A DNA stretch of 64,000 nt from Strongylocentrotus droebachiensis (taxonomy: Eukaryota; Echinodermata; Echinoidea; Camarodonta; Strongylocentrotidae), in the NCBI GenBank assembly GCA_035222895.1, contig JAVYIG010001589.1, positions 186,001 to 250,000 of the forward strand, in the 5' to 3' direction. This document shows, piece after piece, positions 22,980 through 34,640 of the stretch. The notes below the pieces were generated by a model. The model saw only the letters and a program-made list of their open reading frames with translations, had not been told where the DNA came from and made no database searches. The position numbers and the translations under genes were made by a program. How positions within the stretch are numbered: position 1 is the stretch's first letter; every line of letters begins with the position of its first letter.

Positions 22980-23015
22980 TATCCTTAAGCTGGTGGGAGG
23001 GGGGGGGGGGGGGGT
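22980..23015. repeat. Poly-G tract
   Basis: Long G run with few interruptions in the SRCR 3-4 intron. Equivalent G runs occur at 24478-24491 and 26417-26431 in the duplicated introns. Confidence 0.85.
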
Positions 23016-23670
23016 CGGTCGGATGGATTCAGCAGGGAACAAAACAAACAAAAACAGCTATTTATATAAACAAAAAAAATGCTTGTGTATTAACATGAAC
23101 GAGGATAAACGGGGGCCACATCAATTTTACATCAGGACACTTCTTCGGCCAGGCGAAACACAGGGACATTTTGTTGCTCTCTTGGTATTTGTAGCAGGAG
23201 AGGCATTTTTCTTGATCTTGTATGTTCACCTGCATGTGCAATTGATAGTGCCTTAATAATAAACTGTTATCAGACAAAGCATCCAAATTACATTAAAAAT
23301 TTTACTTGACAAAAAACAAAAACTGATAATGAATTTGAATTGCCTTGGATTGCTAAAAAAAATACAACGCTTTGAATCCTCAAGGCCAAGACAAAGAGAA
23401 AAAGGAAGGCGCCTTGAGGCTAAAGCAGTACAACATAGTTATGATTTGTCATGGTTTATCACATTTCAAAAGAAATGTTCGTAGTTTTAGAAATACACTG
23501 TCTTGTGTTTATTTTTTTAATAAACGATATCGAAACGCTAATAATAATACTGAACAAAAATGAACTTTTTCGCACTGTAATCATTTCCACAAAAGTAGTT
23601 TGAGCCGCGTGTAAATATTATATCCTTACACTGGTACAAACGAATCAATCTATTTTAAAATCATTTTTAG

Positions 23671-24003
23671 CTCATCCGAATCCATTTGAAGTTCGTCTTG
23701 TCAATGGGTCTAACGATGCTGAGGGAAGAGTAGAAGTACGGAACGATGGATCCTGGGGAACTATCTGTGATACTTGGTGGGATCTGAGAGACGCGAGGGT
23801 GGTGTGCAGAATGCTGGGGTTTGGTGGAGCCTTGGATGCACCGAAATCTGCCAGGTTTGGTCAAGGCTCTGGTCGCATTCTCCTGAACTTTTTTAACTGT
23901 GATGGAACAGAAGACAACCTAGCTGACTGTGCTAATCCAGGGTTTAGAGATTACAATTACTGTGGTCATGGTCGTGATGTCGGCGTCATTTGTTATTCAG
24001 GAG
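23671..24003 (+). CDS. SRCR exon 4
   Basis: Phase 1-1, 111 codons: HPNPFEVRLVNGSNDAEGRV, TICDTWWDLRDARVVCRMLG, FNCDGTEDNLADC, NYCGHGRDVGVICYSGG. All six cysteines present. Its translation appears identical to exon 5. Confidence 0.88.
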
Positions 24004-24519
24004 GTATATTTTTAAAAAGCTATATTTTCAATCAACCTCTATGAAATGCTTCCATAACTCTTTGCTTAAACACTATATATATGAGTCCTGCAGGCAAGGC
24101 CCAAACCTTAAAGACCAAGGCATTGACTATGTTGACTTGCAAGGCAAAGGCTTAAAACTCCAAGACCAAGACTAAGGAAAAATTATTGATAACGTGGGGG
24201 AAAATGGAAAGTGTATCTAGTATTATCGGAAAATGTGTCACTGCTCTTAAACCCTCAATGCCCTTTCTTATTTTTATTTGCTTTTACGCCCAATGTCCAA
24301 TTTAAGGCTTCTTAATTGGTATGCCAAGGTGGTGAATTAGAGGTCTCATGCAAGTAGTACAGCAACCAGTGGCGTAGCAAGGGATTATAGCATTCGTGTA
24401 AAACAAATTTTCTTCAGAGGTGACATTAAATATCATTTTAAAAAAAAGCAATTTTTTTACTTATCCTTAGGCTGGTTGGGGGGGGGAGGGGCGGATAGAA
24501 TCAGGAGTGAACGAAGCAA

Positions 24520-24625
24520 GCAATAACAGAGGTAATAATAATAATAATAATAATGGTGGCTTCTTATATAGCGCACATGTCCGTCACGTTGTGACGCTCC
24601 TGGCGCTGCCCCGACTATTACCCTA
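24520..24625. repeat. SINE-like/LINE-tail repeat with (AAT)n
   Basis: (AAT)n followed by TTATATAGCGCACATGTCCG and GCGCTGCCCC...ATTACCC. The same family is recognisable at 26460-26565 and 46200-46345 (TTATATAGCGCTTGATAC...AAGCGCTTTACAG...ATTACCCC). It is missing from the SRCR 3 intron. Confidence 0.6.
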
Positions 24626-24810
24626 TCTATCAAAAAAGGCTTGTGTATTGACATTAACGAGGATAACCGGGGGCCACATCAATTTTACATCAGGACACTT
24701 CTTCTGCCACGCGAGACACAGAGATGTTTTGTTGCTCTCTTGGAATTTGTTGCCGGAGGGGCATTTTTCTTTATCTTGTATGTTCACCTGCATGTGCAAT
24801 TGGTATTGCC

Positions 24811-25195
24811 TTAAAGGGATCCGGTAACTTTGTCTCAGATTCCGAAACAAAATTCTGGATTTAGCACATGCTGCAATGATAATTATAAACCTTTAGGTCA
24901 GTCAGGAACCCCATGACTGTTACAAGCTGATCGCCTGTCTGATTATCAAGATATTTATGATTAGAACTACCAATTTTGAAAACCGTTTACCAAACGGTTT
25001 TCATAACACTACAGTCTATTGGGGAAAACGAGTATGGTAAAACTGGTCACTCAAAGATGTTTACCTTTTTGAGGCATTTCATGATCATTTTGAAGCGCAA
25101 CTTTCTCAGGGCTTCAATGTTACACCATATCACAGACACTGATAACACGTAGGGTCGTGTATCTCAGATTTAACATTGCTAAACGATCCCTTTAA
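24811..25195. mobile_element. TTAA-flanked MITE, copy 1
   Basis: Ends TTAAAGGGATCC and GATCCCTTTAA, so a short AGGGATC inverted repeat between TTAA duplications. The SRCR 3 intron carries the empty site with a single TTAA at 23253. An internal perfect hairpin (AAAACCGTTT-ACC-AAACGGTTTT) lies near 24979. Duplicated with the SRCR unit (26751-27135); an independent copy is at 49231. Confidence 0.85.
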
Positions 25196-25609
25196 TAAGA
25201 AACTGCTATCAGACAAAGCACCCAAATTAATTTTAAAATATTACTTAACAAAAAAGTAAAACTAAAATGAATTTGAATTGCCTTGGAATTGCTAAAAGAA
25301 AATACAACGCTTTGAATCCTCAAGGCCAAGACAAAGAGAAACAGAAGGCGCCTTGAAGCTAATGCACTACACCATAATTATGATTTGTCATGGTTTATAC
25401 AATTTCAAAAGAAATATTCGTAGTTTTAGAAATACACTGTCTTGTGTTTATTTTTTTAATAAACGATATCGAAACGCTAATAATAATACTGAACAAAAAT
25501 GAACTTTTTCGCACTGTAATCATTTCCACAAAAGTAGTTTGAGCCGCGTGTAAATATTATATCCTTACACTGGTACAAACGAATCAATCTATTTTAAAAT
25601 CATTTTTAG

Positions 25610-25942
25610 CTCATCCGAATCCATTTGAAGTTCGTCTTGTCAATGGGTCTAACGATGCTGAGGGAAGAGTAGAAGTACGGAACGATGGATCCTGGGGAAC
25701 TATCTGTGATACTTGGTGGGATCTGAGAGACGCGAGGGTGGTGTGCAGAATGCTGGGGTTTGGTGGAGCCTTGGATGCACCGAAATCTGCCAGGTTTGGT
25801 CAAGGCTCTGGTCGCATTCTCCTGAACTTTTTTAACTGTGATGGAACAGAAGACAACCTAGCTGACTGTGCTAATCCAGGGTTTAGAGATTACAATTACT
25901 GTGGTCATGGTCGTGATGTCGGCGTCATTTGTTATTCAGGAG
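25610..25942 (+). CDS. SRCR exon 5
   Basis: Phase 1-1, 111 codons. Translation appears identical to exon 4, as are the acceptor, donor and surrounding introns. Complete six-cysteine domain. Confidence 0.86.
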
Positions 25943-26750
25943 GTATATTTTTAAAAAGCTATATTTTCAATCAACCTCTATGAAATGCTTCCATAACTCT
26001 TTGCTTAAACACTATATATATGAGTCCTGCAGGCAAGGCCCAAACCTTAAAGACCAAGGCATTGACTATGTTGACTTGCAAGGCAAAGGCTTAAAACTCC
26101 AAGACCAAGACTAAGGAAAAATTATTGATAACGTGGGGGAAAATGGAAAGTGTATCTAGTATTATCGGAAAATGTGTCACTGCTCTTAAACCCTCAATGC
26201 CCTTTCTTATTTTTATTTGCTTTTACGCCCAATGTCCAATTTAAGGCTTCTTAATTGGTATGCCAAGGTGGTGAATTAGAGGTCTCATGCAAGTAGTACA
26301 GCAACCAGTGGCGTAGCAAGGGATTATAGCATTCGTGTAAAACAAATTTTCTTCAGAGGTGACATTAAATATCATTTTAAAAAAAAGCAATTTTTTTACT
26401 TATCCTTAGGCTGGTTGGGGGGGGGGAGGGGCGGATAGAATCAGGAGTGAACGAAGCAAGCAATAACAGAGGTAATAATAATAATAATAATAATGGTGGC
26501 TTCTTATATAGCGCACATGTCCGTCACGTTGTGACGCTCCTGGCGCTGCCCCGACTATTACCCTATCTATCAAAAAAGGCTTGTGTATTGACATTAACGA
26601 GGATAACCGGGGGCCACATCAATTTTACATCAGGACACTTCTTCTGCCACGCGAGACACAGAGATGTTTTGTTGCTCTCTTGGAATTTGTTGCCGGAGGG
26701 GCATTTTTCTTTATCTTGTATGTTCACCTGCATGTGCAATTGGTATTGCC

Positions 26751-27135
26751 TTAAAGGGATCCGGTAACTTTGTCTCAGATTCCGAAACAAAATTCTGGAT
26801 TTAGCACATGCTGCAATGATAATTATAAACCTTTAGGTCAGTCAGGAACCCCATGACTGTTACAAGCTGATCGCCTGTCTGATTATCAAGATATTTATGA
26901 TTAGAACTACCAATTTTGAAAACCGTTTACCAAACGGTTTTCATAACACTACAGTCTATTGGGGAAAACGAGTATGGTAAAACTGGTCACTCAAAGATGT
27001 TTACCTTTTTGAGGCATTTCATGATCATTTTGAAGCGCAACTTTCTCAGGGCTTCAATGTTACACCATATCACAGACACTGATAACACGTAGGGTCGTGT
27101 ATCTCAGATTTAACATTGCTAAACGATCCCTTTAA
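26751..27135. mobile_element. TTAA-flanked MITE, copy 2 (co-duplicated)
   Basis: Same as the element at 24811-25195, carried along by the 1.94 kb duplication rather than inserted anew. Confidence 0.85.
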
Positions 27136-27549
27136 TAAGAAACTGCTATCAGACAAAGCACCCAAATTAATTTTAAAATATTACTTAACAAAAAAGTAAA
27201 ACTAAAATGAATTTGAATTGCCTTGGAATTGCTAAAAGAAAATACAACGCTTTGAATCCTCAAGGCCAAGACAAAGAGAAACAGAAGGCGCCTTGAAGCT
27301 AATGCACTACACCATAATTATGATTTGTCATGGTTTATACAATTTCAAAAGAAATATTCGTAGTTTTAGAAATACACTGTCTTGTGTTTATTTTTTTAAT
27401 AAACGATATCGAAACGCTAATAATAATACTGAACAAAAATGAACTTTTTCGCACTGTAATCATTTCCACAAAAGTAGTTTGAGCCGCGTGTAAATATTAT
27501 ATCCTTACACTGGTACAAACGAATCAATCTATTTTAAACTCATTTTTAG

Positions 27550-27882
27550 CTCATCCGAATCCATTTGAAGTTCGTCTTGTCAATGGGTCTAACGATGCTG
27601 AGGGAAGAGTAGAAGTACGGAACGATGGATCCTGGGGAACTATCTGTGATACTTGGTGGGATCTGAGAGACGCGAGGGTGGTTTGTAGGATGCTGGGATT
27701 TGGTGAAGCATTGGATGCACCGAAATCTGCCAGGTTTGGTCAAGGCTCTGGTCGCATTCTCCTGAACTTTTTTAACTGTGATGGAACAGAAGACAACCTA
27801 GCCGACTGTGCTCATTCAGGGATTGGAGATTACTATTACTTGGGTCATGGTCGCGATGCCGGCGCCATTTGTTATTCAGGAG
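27550..27882 (+). CDS. SRCR exon 6, one conserved cysteine lost
   Basis: Phase 1-1, 111 codons. The first 130 bases match exons 4 and 5, the rest is diverged (GFGEALDAP, AHSGIGDYYY). The residue that is Cys in all five other copies (NYCGHGRD) is Leu here (YYYLGHGRD, TGT to TTG), so one disulfide of the domain should be missing. Frame and splice sites are intact. Confidence 0.82.
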
Positions 27883-30411
27883 GTATGTTTTAAAAAGCTA
27901 TATTTTCAATCAACCTCTATAAAATGTTTCAAAGACTCTTTGTTTTAAACATCATATATATATATATATGAGTCTTGAAATCAAGGCCCAAAACTTAAAG
28001 ACCAAGGCATTCACTATATAGGATTGAAAGGCCAAGGCTATACACTCCAAGACCAAGAACAAGGACAAATCATTAATAACGTTGGGAGAAATGGAACGGG
28101 GGGCACTGTGCCCTCTGCCCCCCCCCCCCGGGAGTGCCGCCTCTGAATGAAGGTAACAGTATTGTAGTTTAAGAAATCATTTTGAAACGAATCAAATTTT
28201 TCTACGGTAATAAATAAAACTAGAAATTTAAATCGTCATGGGGACGAATTAGGTGGTCTGTTTTCACTTCTTATGATAGATTTGAATATTTACTATATAG
28301 AAAAAGAGAGAAGTTAACAGTTAAAATGAATTTGAGATGATTTCGAGCATTTTGAAATTCTGCACGCCCGTTGACGCGCGGTCGTACGCATGCGCGCACG
28401 TTTTTTGACCTGAAATTGACCGGACGGATATTGACCTTAATCATGATAAATATGAATAAGAAATGCCTTTCCGTTATGAAGATATGATCATGAGTTGAAA
28501 GAACAAAAAACAAAAAACAAAACAAAATGGCGCCTGGATGACGTCATGAGGACTTGATGACCTTGAAAATGTTACTGTCACGTTTTATGGCAATGACCTA
28601 TGCCTGTGCCAAAATTGAACAAAATTGACTCAACGAATCTTGAGTTATTCTGTTAACGAAAAAGTGCCCAGAAATAAATAAAAACTAGAAATTTAATTCG
28701 TCATGGGGACGATTTAGGTAGTCTGTTTTCACTTCTAATGATAGATTTGAATATTTACTATATAGCGAAAGGGAGAAGTTATATAGACATGTAAACAAAG
28801 ATGATCATGATGATATTGCTCGCGAAAGATGGGAATGTAGAATCCACTTTTGAAAAAGAGTCATGTCCCATAGAGAATACACGCAAAATGTGAAAAATTG
28901 ATATGCCTCCTTTAATCGCAAAAGTACGCCATGATGCTTTTGACAAAATGAAAAATTGTGGTGACTACATTTGTAGAAAATTGTCGTAGCTAGAACATAT
29001 CAACATTTGGAAGAAAATCGATCAATATTTACAGAGATACAATCAATTTTCCAAAAATATGCTGACGTCATAATATGCAAATTGAAATTTTGAGTTCAGA
29101 GGCCATTATGATGACGTCATGAGTTCATTGAGGGTCAAATGAGACATGAAATCATATCTACAATTCTTACTCTATCCAAATATCAAAAAAAAAATTAAGG
29201 GTCAACAGGCATTTTAAAGAGCTACAATGGATTTTGTATAGGCATGTTTTTGCCCATATATGCTATGTATTACAAGAGCTCGCACACACGGACATGTATC
29301 TTAAACGGACGCTCATTCCGTTATAAATGGTCAGAAAAAGGTGGAGAAGATATCAAAATGCTTGACAAAATGTGCCAAATATGATGACGGAGAAAATTTG
29401 GCGATTCTATGTTGCAAAATGCCAGGACGCGCGAAAACGCGCGCCCATGCGCGAGTGCGCTTTTTTTTTGCAAAATGCTTAAAATTGCCTGAAACGTATG
29501 CAAAATGAATTTGAGACGATTTCGACCTTTTGAAATTTTGCGCGCGCGTTTTTTTACCTGAAATTATACCGGACAACGGAATCAAAGACAGTATACAGTA
29601 TTTACTAATTAATTTGAAGTCAGTGCAAAAGGTGAGAAATGAAGAATAATGATATGACTTCAGTTACTCTCTTTTCACTCGCTTCCATGCAGGGGCGTAA
29701 ATCCGTACCGAGGGGTGGGGGGGGGGGGGATGATCGGCGATAGCCATCACATAATAGCACGAGCACACGCGCGCCCACACTAATTTACGCAAGCGCGTGC
29801 GATCGCGCACGCACAAACACACAACACACACACACACACACAAACGAATTCAGTTTCCCCCTCTCGCGCGAAGCGCGGAAGCCTTGACGTTTCCTTTAAT
29901 TATTAGAGAAAGCAGACGATTGGGTGTATTGTTCTCGACTCTTAATTCTCGTCTGAATTCATTTTCCCCTTCCCGCGCGAAGCCCGAAAAGCTTAGACGT
30001 TTGATTTAAATATTATAGACAGAAGACGATTCGTTGCACCATTTTCGACTCTTATTAAGCCCTATTATCTGAATTCAGTTCAATTCATTCAATATAAACA
30101 ACAAATAAATTCATTCATAGACCTACACAAACATCACATGTATTGCAGCCCTTGAATATCATCCCCTCGTCCCTTAAGTTTTAGGTGTGAACAAATGACA
30201 ACCATCGAGTAGGACTTGGGCAATGCAACAGTTACCGCATTATTTATCACTCTCAATCAGATACGTTCACAGTTTTCACACCTCTTAAAAAAATGTTTCT
30301 GGAAAAAATATATTGATACATGTACTGTGTTTTTTATTTAAATCTAATGAATTCTTTAATTTCCTCAGCCAAATCCTTTCTCAAATATAAAAATAAAAAG
30401 AATTTGTACAG
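27883..30411. other. Intron or intergenic, repeat-rich
   Basis: No exon recognised. Contains poly-C (about 28120), two direct copies of a roughly 100-base sequence (28217-28315 and 28681-28780, sharing AACTAGAAATTTAA and GATAGATTTGAATATTTACT), and two related CG-rich segments (28320-28440 and 29500-29580, sharing AATGAATTTGAGA and TTTTGAAATT). CpG is unusually frequent at 29400-29560 and 29760-29880. Confidence 0.5.
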
Positions 30412-30448
30412 GCTTACCTTGAAATAACTGAAGAGACAAACGGCCACT
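30412..30448 (+). CDS. Candidate small tyrosine exon (AYLEI), weak
   Basis: After AATTTGTACAG, a phase 0 reading AYLEITEETNGH ends at a strong GTAAGT donor. The start mirrors the gene A terminal exon (ACAG then GCTTAC) and the tyrosine has Ile at +3. No second copy, and no TM exon between SRCR 6 and here, so it may be a relic or chance. Confidence 0.22.
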
Positions 30449-30489
30449 GTAAGTCTTGAACACGCCAGGTCTGGAACTTCAGTCTTCAT

Positions 30490-31110
30490 CTACCCCCCCC
30501 CCCCCACACACACACACACACACTCCGGGGTCGGAGGGGCCGCATGCGCGTTCCTAAAATCTCCAGGAAAGGGGTATTTTTTCGCGCGACAAAATCCGGC
30601 CCGAGAATTGTAAAAAAAAGGGGGTGTATTTGACTTTTCACCCGGAGATTTCTTTAAAAAGTGGGTGGGTTTTTTTCTCTCTCTCTTTGGACTCCTGAGA
30701 AATGTAAAAAGGGGGTTATAAAGTATCTTGAATATCATAGAAAAATTGATCGAATCCCGGGATCAAATTCCTGAAACTCCTGCTAGCTTTGAAAGCTCAT
30801 TCAGGATTATTTCATTTTGAAAAGTAAAAACATTGGCCCCAGCCCCCCAGTCCCCCTCGGGGAATGGGGGGGGGGGGGGGGGGGGGGGGGGGTGGTGGTA
30901 CATTTAGCAGTGTTCCGGATTTTTTTTTTTTTTTTTTTTTGGGGGGGGTCTCCAAGGCAGGAAATTCCAGCGAAAAGCCGGCTAAAGGGGGATTCAGAAA
31001 TGTTGGCAGTCCTGAGATAGGGGTGGGGGGGGGTGCTTTCAAAGTGAGGGAACGAGCATACTCGTACCCTAAATAACACTGAGTGGGGGGGGGGGGGGGA
31101 GCCGGGCAGC
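30490..31110. repeat. Cluster of poly-C/poly-G, (AC)n and poly-T tracts
   Basis: C run plus (AC)n at 30493-30525, a G run of about 28 bases at 30865-30892, a T run at 30919-30940, and G runs at 31024 and 31085. Long proline- or glycine-rich frames here on both strands are artefacts of these tracts. Confidence 0.9.
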
Positions 31111-31299
31111 GTTATTTTTTTCTGTGACACAGATTGGGGCATGGTACGTGTTGAGCCTATGGGAAGTACGTTCTTTCCTTTCTGAATAGTGTCTGCACGT
31201 ACGTGAGACAAGTCATGTTCGCTAGCGCATAGCGCCGCGAAGAAGTTTGAATATCCATCGCGAGCTATGTGTTTAGATAAAATTCCTCTTCGTTTAAGC

Positions 31300-31320
31300 A
31301 AGAAGTTATAGTAACTTCTT
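31300..31320. promoter_or_regulatory. Perfect 9-bp inverted repeat upstream of a candidate start
   Basis: AAGAAGTTA-TAG-TAACTTCTT, 68 bases before the ATG at 31388. It could be a dimeric factor site, or chance. No TATA box is evident. Confidence 0.25.
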
Positions 31321-31387
31321 GGTTTAAGTTAGTTAAGTTTTATTGACTAATTACTGTGATGAGTCCATAATTGCGGGCACAAGGAAG

Positions 31388-31475
31388 ATGCCGGTGTCTC
31401 TTGCATGCGTGTTGCTCATGGAGGTAAACATCATTTCTGCACATAGTATTAATAACAATATTTTGACCAAGGCTG
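31388..31475 (+). CDS. Candidate signal-peptide exon for an Ig/ITAM transcript
   Basis: ATG opens MPVSLACVLLMEVNIISAHS, a short hydrophobic stretch with a possible cleavage site after ISA. The frame reaches G|GTGCAT in phase 1, which joins correctly to the Ig exon at 31992. The hydrophobic core is short and holds a Glu, and the donor is poor, so this is only an alternative to the SRCR exons being the N-terminal part. Confidence 0.28.
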
Positions 31476-31991
31476 GTGCATCTACTGGGTGCTCTTAATT
31501 ACACTACATCATATAAAAGAAAAACGGCTTTCATCAATTGTCTCTGTAGTCAAACGATTCACAGCATGGAAAGATTTTATCAAAATTTGAATTAATGGTC
31601 AGATGGTAAATAAAATCCATAACAAAATTTGAGTAGATTCTTTACTAGATCTGAATACCTGTACAAATTTTACCTTTGGCATGGTCACTTCTGACATATA
31701 TCTCTCTAGTATTGTTGTCCATGACATACTTTACCTCTCTCATTTTTACCTTCTATATGTTTACCCCTGACATTCTTTTGATACACAAAACCATCATGTG
31801 GTCCAAAATATAAATCGTTCAAGAAATGATAGAAAAAATGCTTAGGACATTGATACTCCTAGACGAAAACAGTATATAAATGCATTGGCTACCATCAAAT
31901 GTAGGCTTTCAAAAGCAGGTAAATGAGTTTTTAAATGTGAGGTAACATGGGTTACATATTTTAAATGGTTATGATTTTTCTACTGTCACAG

Positions 31992-32306
31992 AGCCACCAG
32001 TGGGTTTAACTCTTATACACGAGAACGGCAAAGGAACAGAGATCAACTCAAGCTTCCTCAAGGTCAGAGCTGATGTCAATACAACGATAAGATGCCTTGC
32101 CAATACATCAGTGCATCTCCAGTGGTATCTCAATTGTTCTGATCTTTCTTACCACTCATGGAATGAGGGTGATCCACAGAACGGTAGCCGTGTATTGTCA
32201 TTTACCCCAAGAGCGAGTCAAAATAAAGCCATTCTAACATGCCGAATAGAGAACAAAGATGCAGCATCGGGACATATTAATACTTCGATTACATTACAAG
32301 TAGAAG
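31992..32306 (+). CDS. Gene B Ig-domain exon
   Basis: Phase 1-1, 105 codons, starting EPPVGLTLIHENGKG (first residue split with the previous exon). Typical Ig features: cysteine in TTIRCLANTS, LQWYL tryptophan ten residues on, and second cysteine in AILTCRIEN. At least six N-x-S/T sites. Acceptor CTGTCACAG, donor G|GTATGT. A decayed relative is at 45235. Confidence 0.82.
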
Positions 32307-33215
32307 GTATGTGTTTTGATTCTCTTTCTTTTACTTTTGAATTGAGAATTTTACTGATTCACGTACAACGTGTCTTATATAGATAGCAGTTACATATTTT
32401 ATTATCGTACTATGCTTAACTGTACCCGTAGCCGTATTGTAATGTAATATATTGTAAATTTAATGTCATTCTTCATAGAAAAATTTAGGATTGTAAATTT
32501 TATGTCAAGTATTTGTCCTATGCATTGAAATATTAATGTATTATTGTATTAAGTGTAAGCACATTGAAGTGCATTATGTAATATGTTATATGAATGTAAC
32601 ACTTTATTCATTTATTAATGCTGTTTGTGCAAATCAATTTTTTTCTTGATGAATGTATATGTCTTGCCACAATCGTTTTCTTAACATAGATTCATGTAAA
32701 TGCAGAAAGAAAGATTTTCACTTGCCGCATATGCGTACACAATGTTTTTCAAAAATCTATGTACCAAGGACCTATCACCTGGAATTCGCTTCACGCAATC
32801 AAACAACCTCAATCGCTTAATGTTTTTAAAGCAGGTTCAAAACAGTTATTCCTGCAAAATATTAATCTAATTTTAATCTGTTACTTCATTTATTTATAAT
32901 ATTGTATGCCAGGCACTTTGTATTTTGTTTCGGTTATGTTGTCTTTTTTCATGTCCCTGTAATCTTGTATTTACATTTATCGTTAAATTACATTTTTTTT
33001 TTTTTTTTTTTAGATCGGCAGCTTTTTTAGGTCATTTCATATCTGGCTGCTACCTACCAAGCAACTGTTATATTGTTTACAAATGTTTATACATGTATTC
33101 TATCATTGTTATGTGACAATGTATAATCATAATTATGTATGTTTGCTAATTTTGATTGATTGTGTGAAATGAAATTGAATTAAATTTGTTTGATTTTTTT
33201 TCTTTTCTTTCGCAG

Positions 33216-33521
33216 TATGTGTTCAGCATCTTGTAATTCTCAGAAACGACTCCTTTGGATCTACTGCCGGTGGTCAGAGTGCATTGAGCTGTCAAACCAA
33301 TACCAGTAACTTTAATCTGACATCGTCATCACTCTTCTTCACAACATCTTACCAGTATGGGAGAGGAAATGAAAATACGAGTGCTTTGTGGAAACATGCA
33401 GGGGCATTACATTTGGCTAGCTTCAAGCTTGATTCAAACTTCAGCTCTCTGTCCTGCTGTGTGTCAAAGACCTCTCTTTGCCCAGGGGTTTGCTCAAAAG
33501 AATACTCCAATGTACTCAATA
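33216..33521 (+). CDS. Gene B membrane-proximal Ig-like exon
   Basis: Phase 1-1, 102 codons, same length as the gene A exon at 746. Shared blocks include QSALSCQTNTSNFNLTSSSL and LSCCVS. Most differences from gene A are single-residue substitutions, with no frameshift. Donor A|GTAAGG. Confidence 0.74.
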
Positions 33522-33777
33522 GTAAGGAATAAAACACGAATTTGTACATGTATCCCTGTTAACAGTAATTTACACTGAAAAAAAGATAATTCAATTGTAA
33601 CATGTTAGAAACTAAAAGTCCATGTGATCTGCGAAACTATCAACATCTCTTAATCGATTTCGAATTGAATTGAAAAAAAACTGCACTGAATATGGCCACA
33701 ACATAATTCGGTCAAATATCGATTAAAGAAAAAAAAAATCAGATCTTTCTTTCTTTTATTCGGTTCAATCTATCTAG

Positions 33778-33831
33778 CATCTACAGACCATCCTGACATT
33801 TTAAACAGGGCTTATACCACCAGAATTCCAA
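33778..33831 (+). CDS. Gene B stalk exon
   Basis: Phase 1-1, 18 codons, reading STDHPDILNRAYTTRIP after a split first residue. Donor A|GTGAGA. Conserved length with gene A at 1719. Confidence 0.58.
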
Positions 33832-34535
33832 GTGAGATGGATTTAATGATGACTTATTTCCTGTCTGGCAATTCAATAACATTTCATGAACGAAGTAGTT
33901 TTGTTCTTCATGGATTATCCTTTAAAAGTCGTTTAAGTATATCACTTTGATATTTTCAAATCTGCTTTTGGGGTATAAAATATCCAGGATTCTTAATCCT
34001 TCATTGGCTCCCCCAACTCTTCGACAGCTATAAGTTACTTTCTGTTTCTTCCGGATTTATATGTACATTTATGATCTATCACTTGATATGTGTATGTTGT
34101 CTTTATAGATATGTAGAAATGTATATAAAATTTAAATGAAGTAAATTAAAAATCAGTGCCAGTAAACGGAAAATAGGAAATAATTATCTAAAAACATCCT
34201 GTTTAATTGTACATGGATCCCTTTTTCTTTTTCGTTTTACAGATTGCTTCCTGCCCATCTAATGTTGCCACTTTTTGTTGTATGTAAATATAATTATATT
34301 AATCAATTGTATTTGAATTTTGAGTGATGAATATAACTCAGTACTTCATAAACGATATGATACAGTTCTAACAAGTGGTAGTTAAATGATATTCAAATAA
34401 TTACATACTGTACGTTTATCACTAAAGTTTTCAAAGTAAGTTTACATTTCCCGGTATGCCCTTACAATTATGTATTTGGGAAACTCGGCGTAATAAATGT
34501 TTATAAGATGACACAATTATTTCTTTTATCTGCAG

Positions 34536-34640
34536 AAGCGGTGCCATTCGAAATCTACGCTGTAGGAGCCACGGTATTTCTCATCATGATTGTCATTGTT
34601 TTCATATTCGTCTTTTGGAGAAGCAGAAAAAAGAAAAATG
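34536..34640 (+). CDS. Gene B transmembrane exon
   Basis: Phase 1-1, 35 codons. Helix YAVGATVFLIMIVIVFIFVF and basic anchor WRSRKKKN. No charged residue in the helix, so an ITAM in its own tail would be used rather than one in a partner. Donor G|GTAATA. Confidence 0.8.

Larger units (their letters stand above)
23480..27680 (+). repeat. Tandem duplication, unit about 1.94 kb (SRCR 4, 5 and start of 6)
   Basis: SRCR exons at 23671, 25610 and 27550 are spaced 1939 and 1940 bases apart. The introns, including microsatellites and an embedded TTAA element, look identical to the eye between the first two units except for a G-run length change. Similarity breaks down left of about 23480 and right of about 27680, marking the duplicated block. 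This implies a very recent duplication, or an assembly/haplotype duplication. Confidence 0.92.

Noticed and set aside
24520..26600. Direct repeats with (AAT)n as a CRISPR-like array
   Set aside because: Animal genome; the repeats are a 1.94 kb tandem duplication and microsatellites.
30807..31301. Long reverse-strand open frame, 164 residues, with poly-Pro and poly-Lys
   Set aside because: Created by homopolymer G and T tracts; no splice context, start or known domain.
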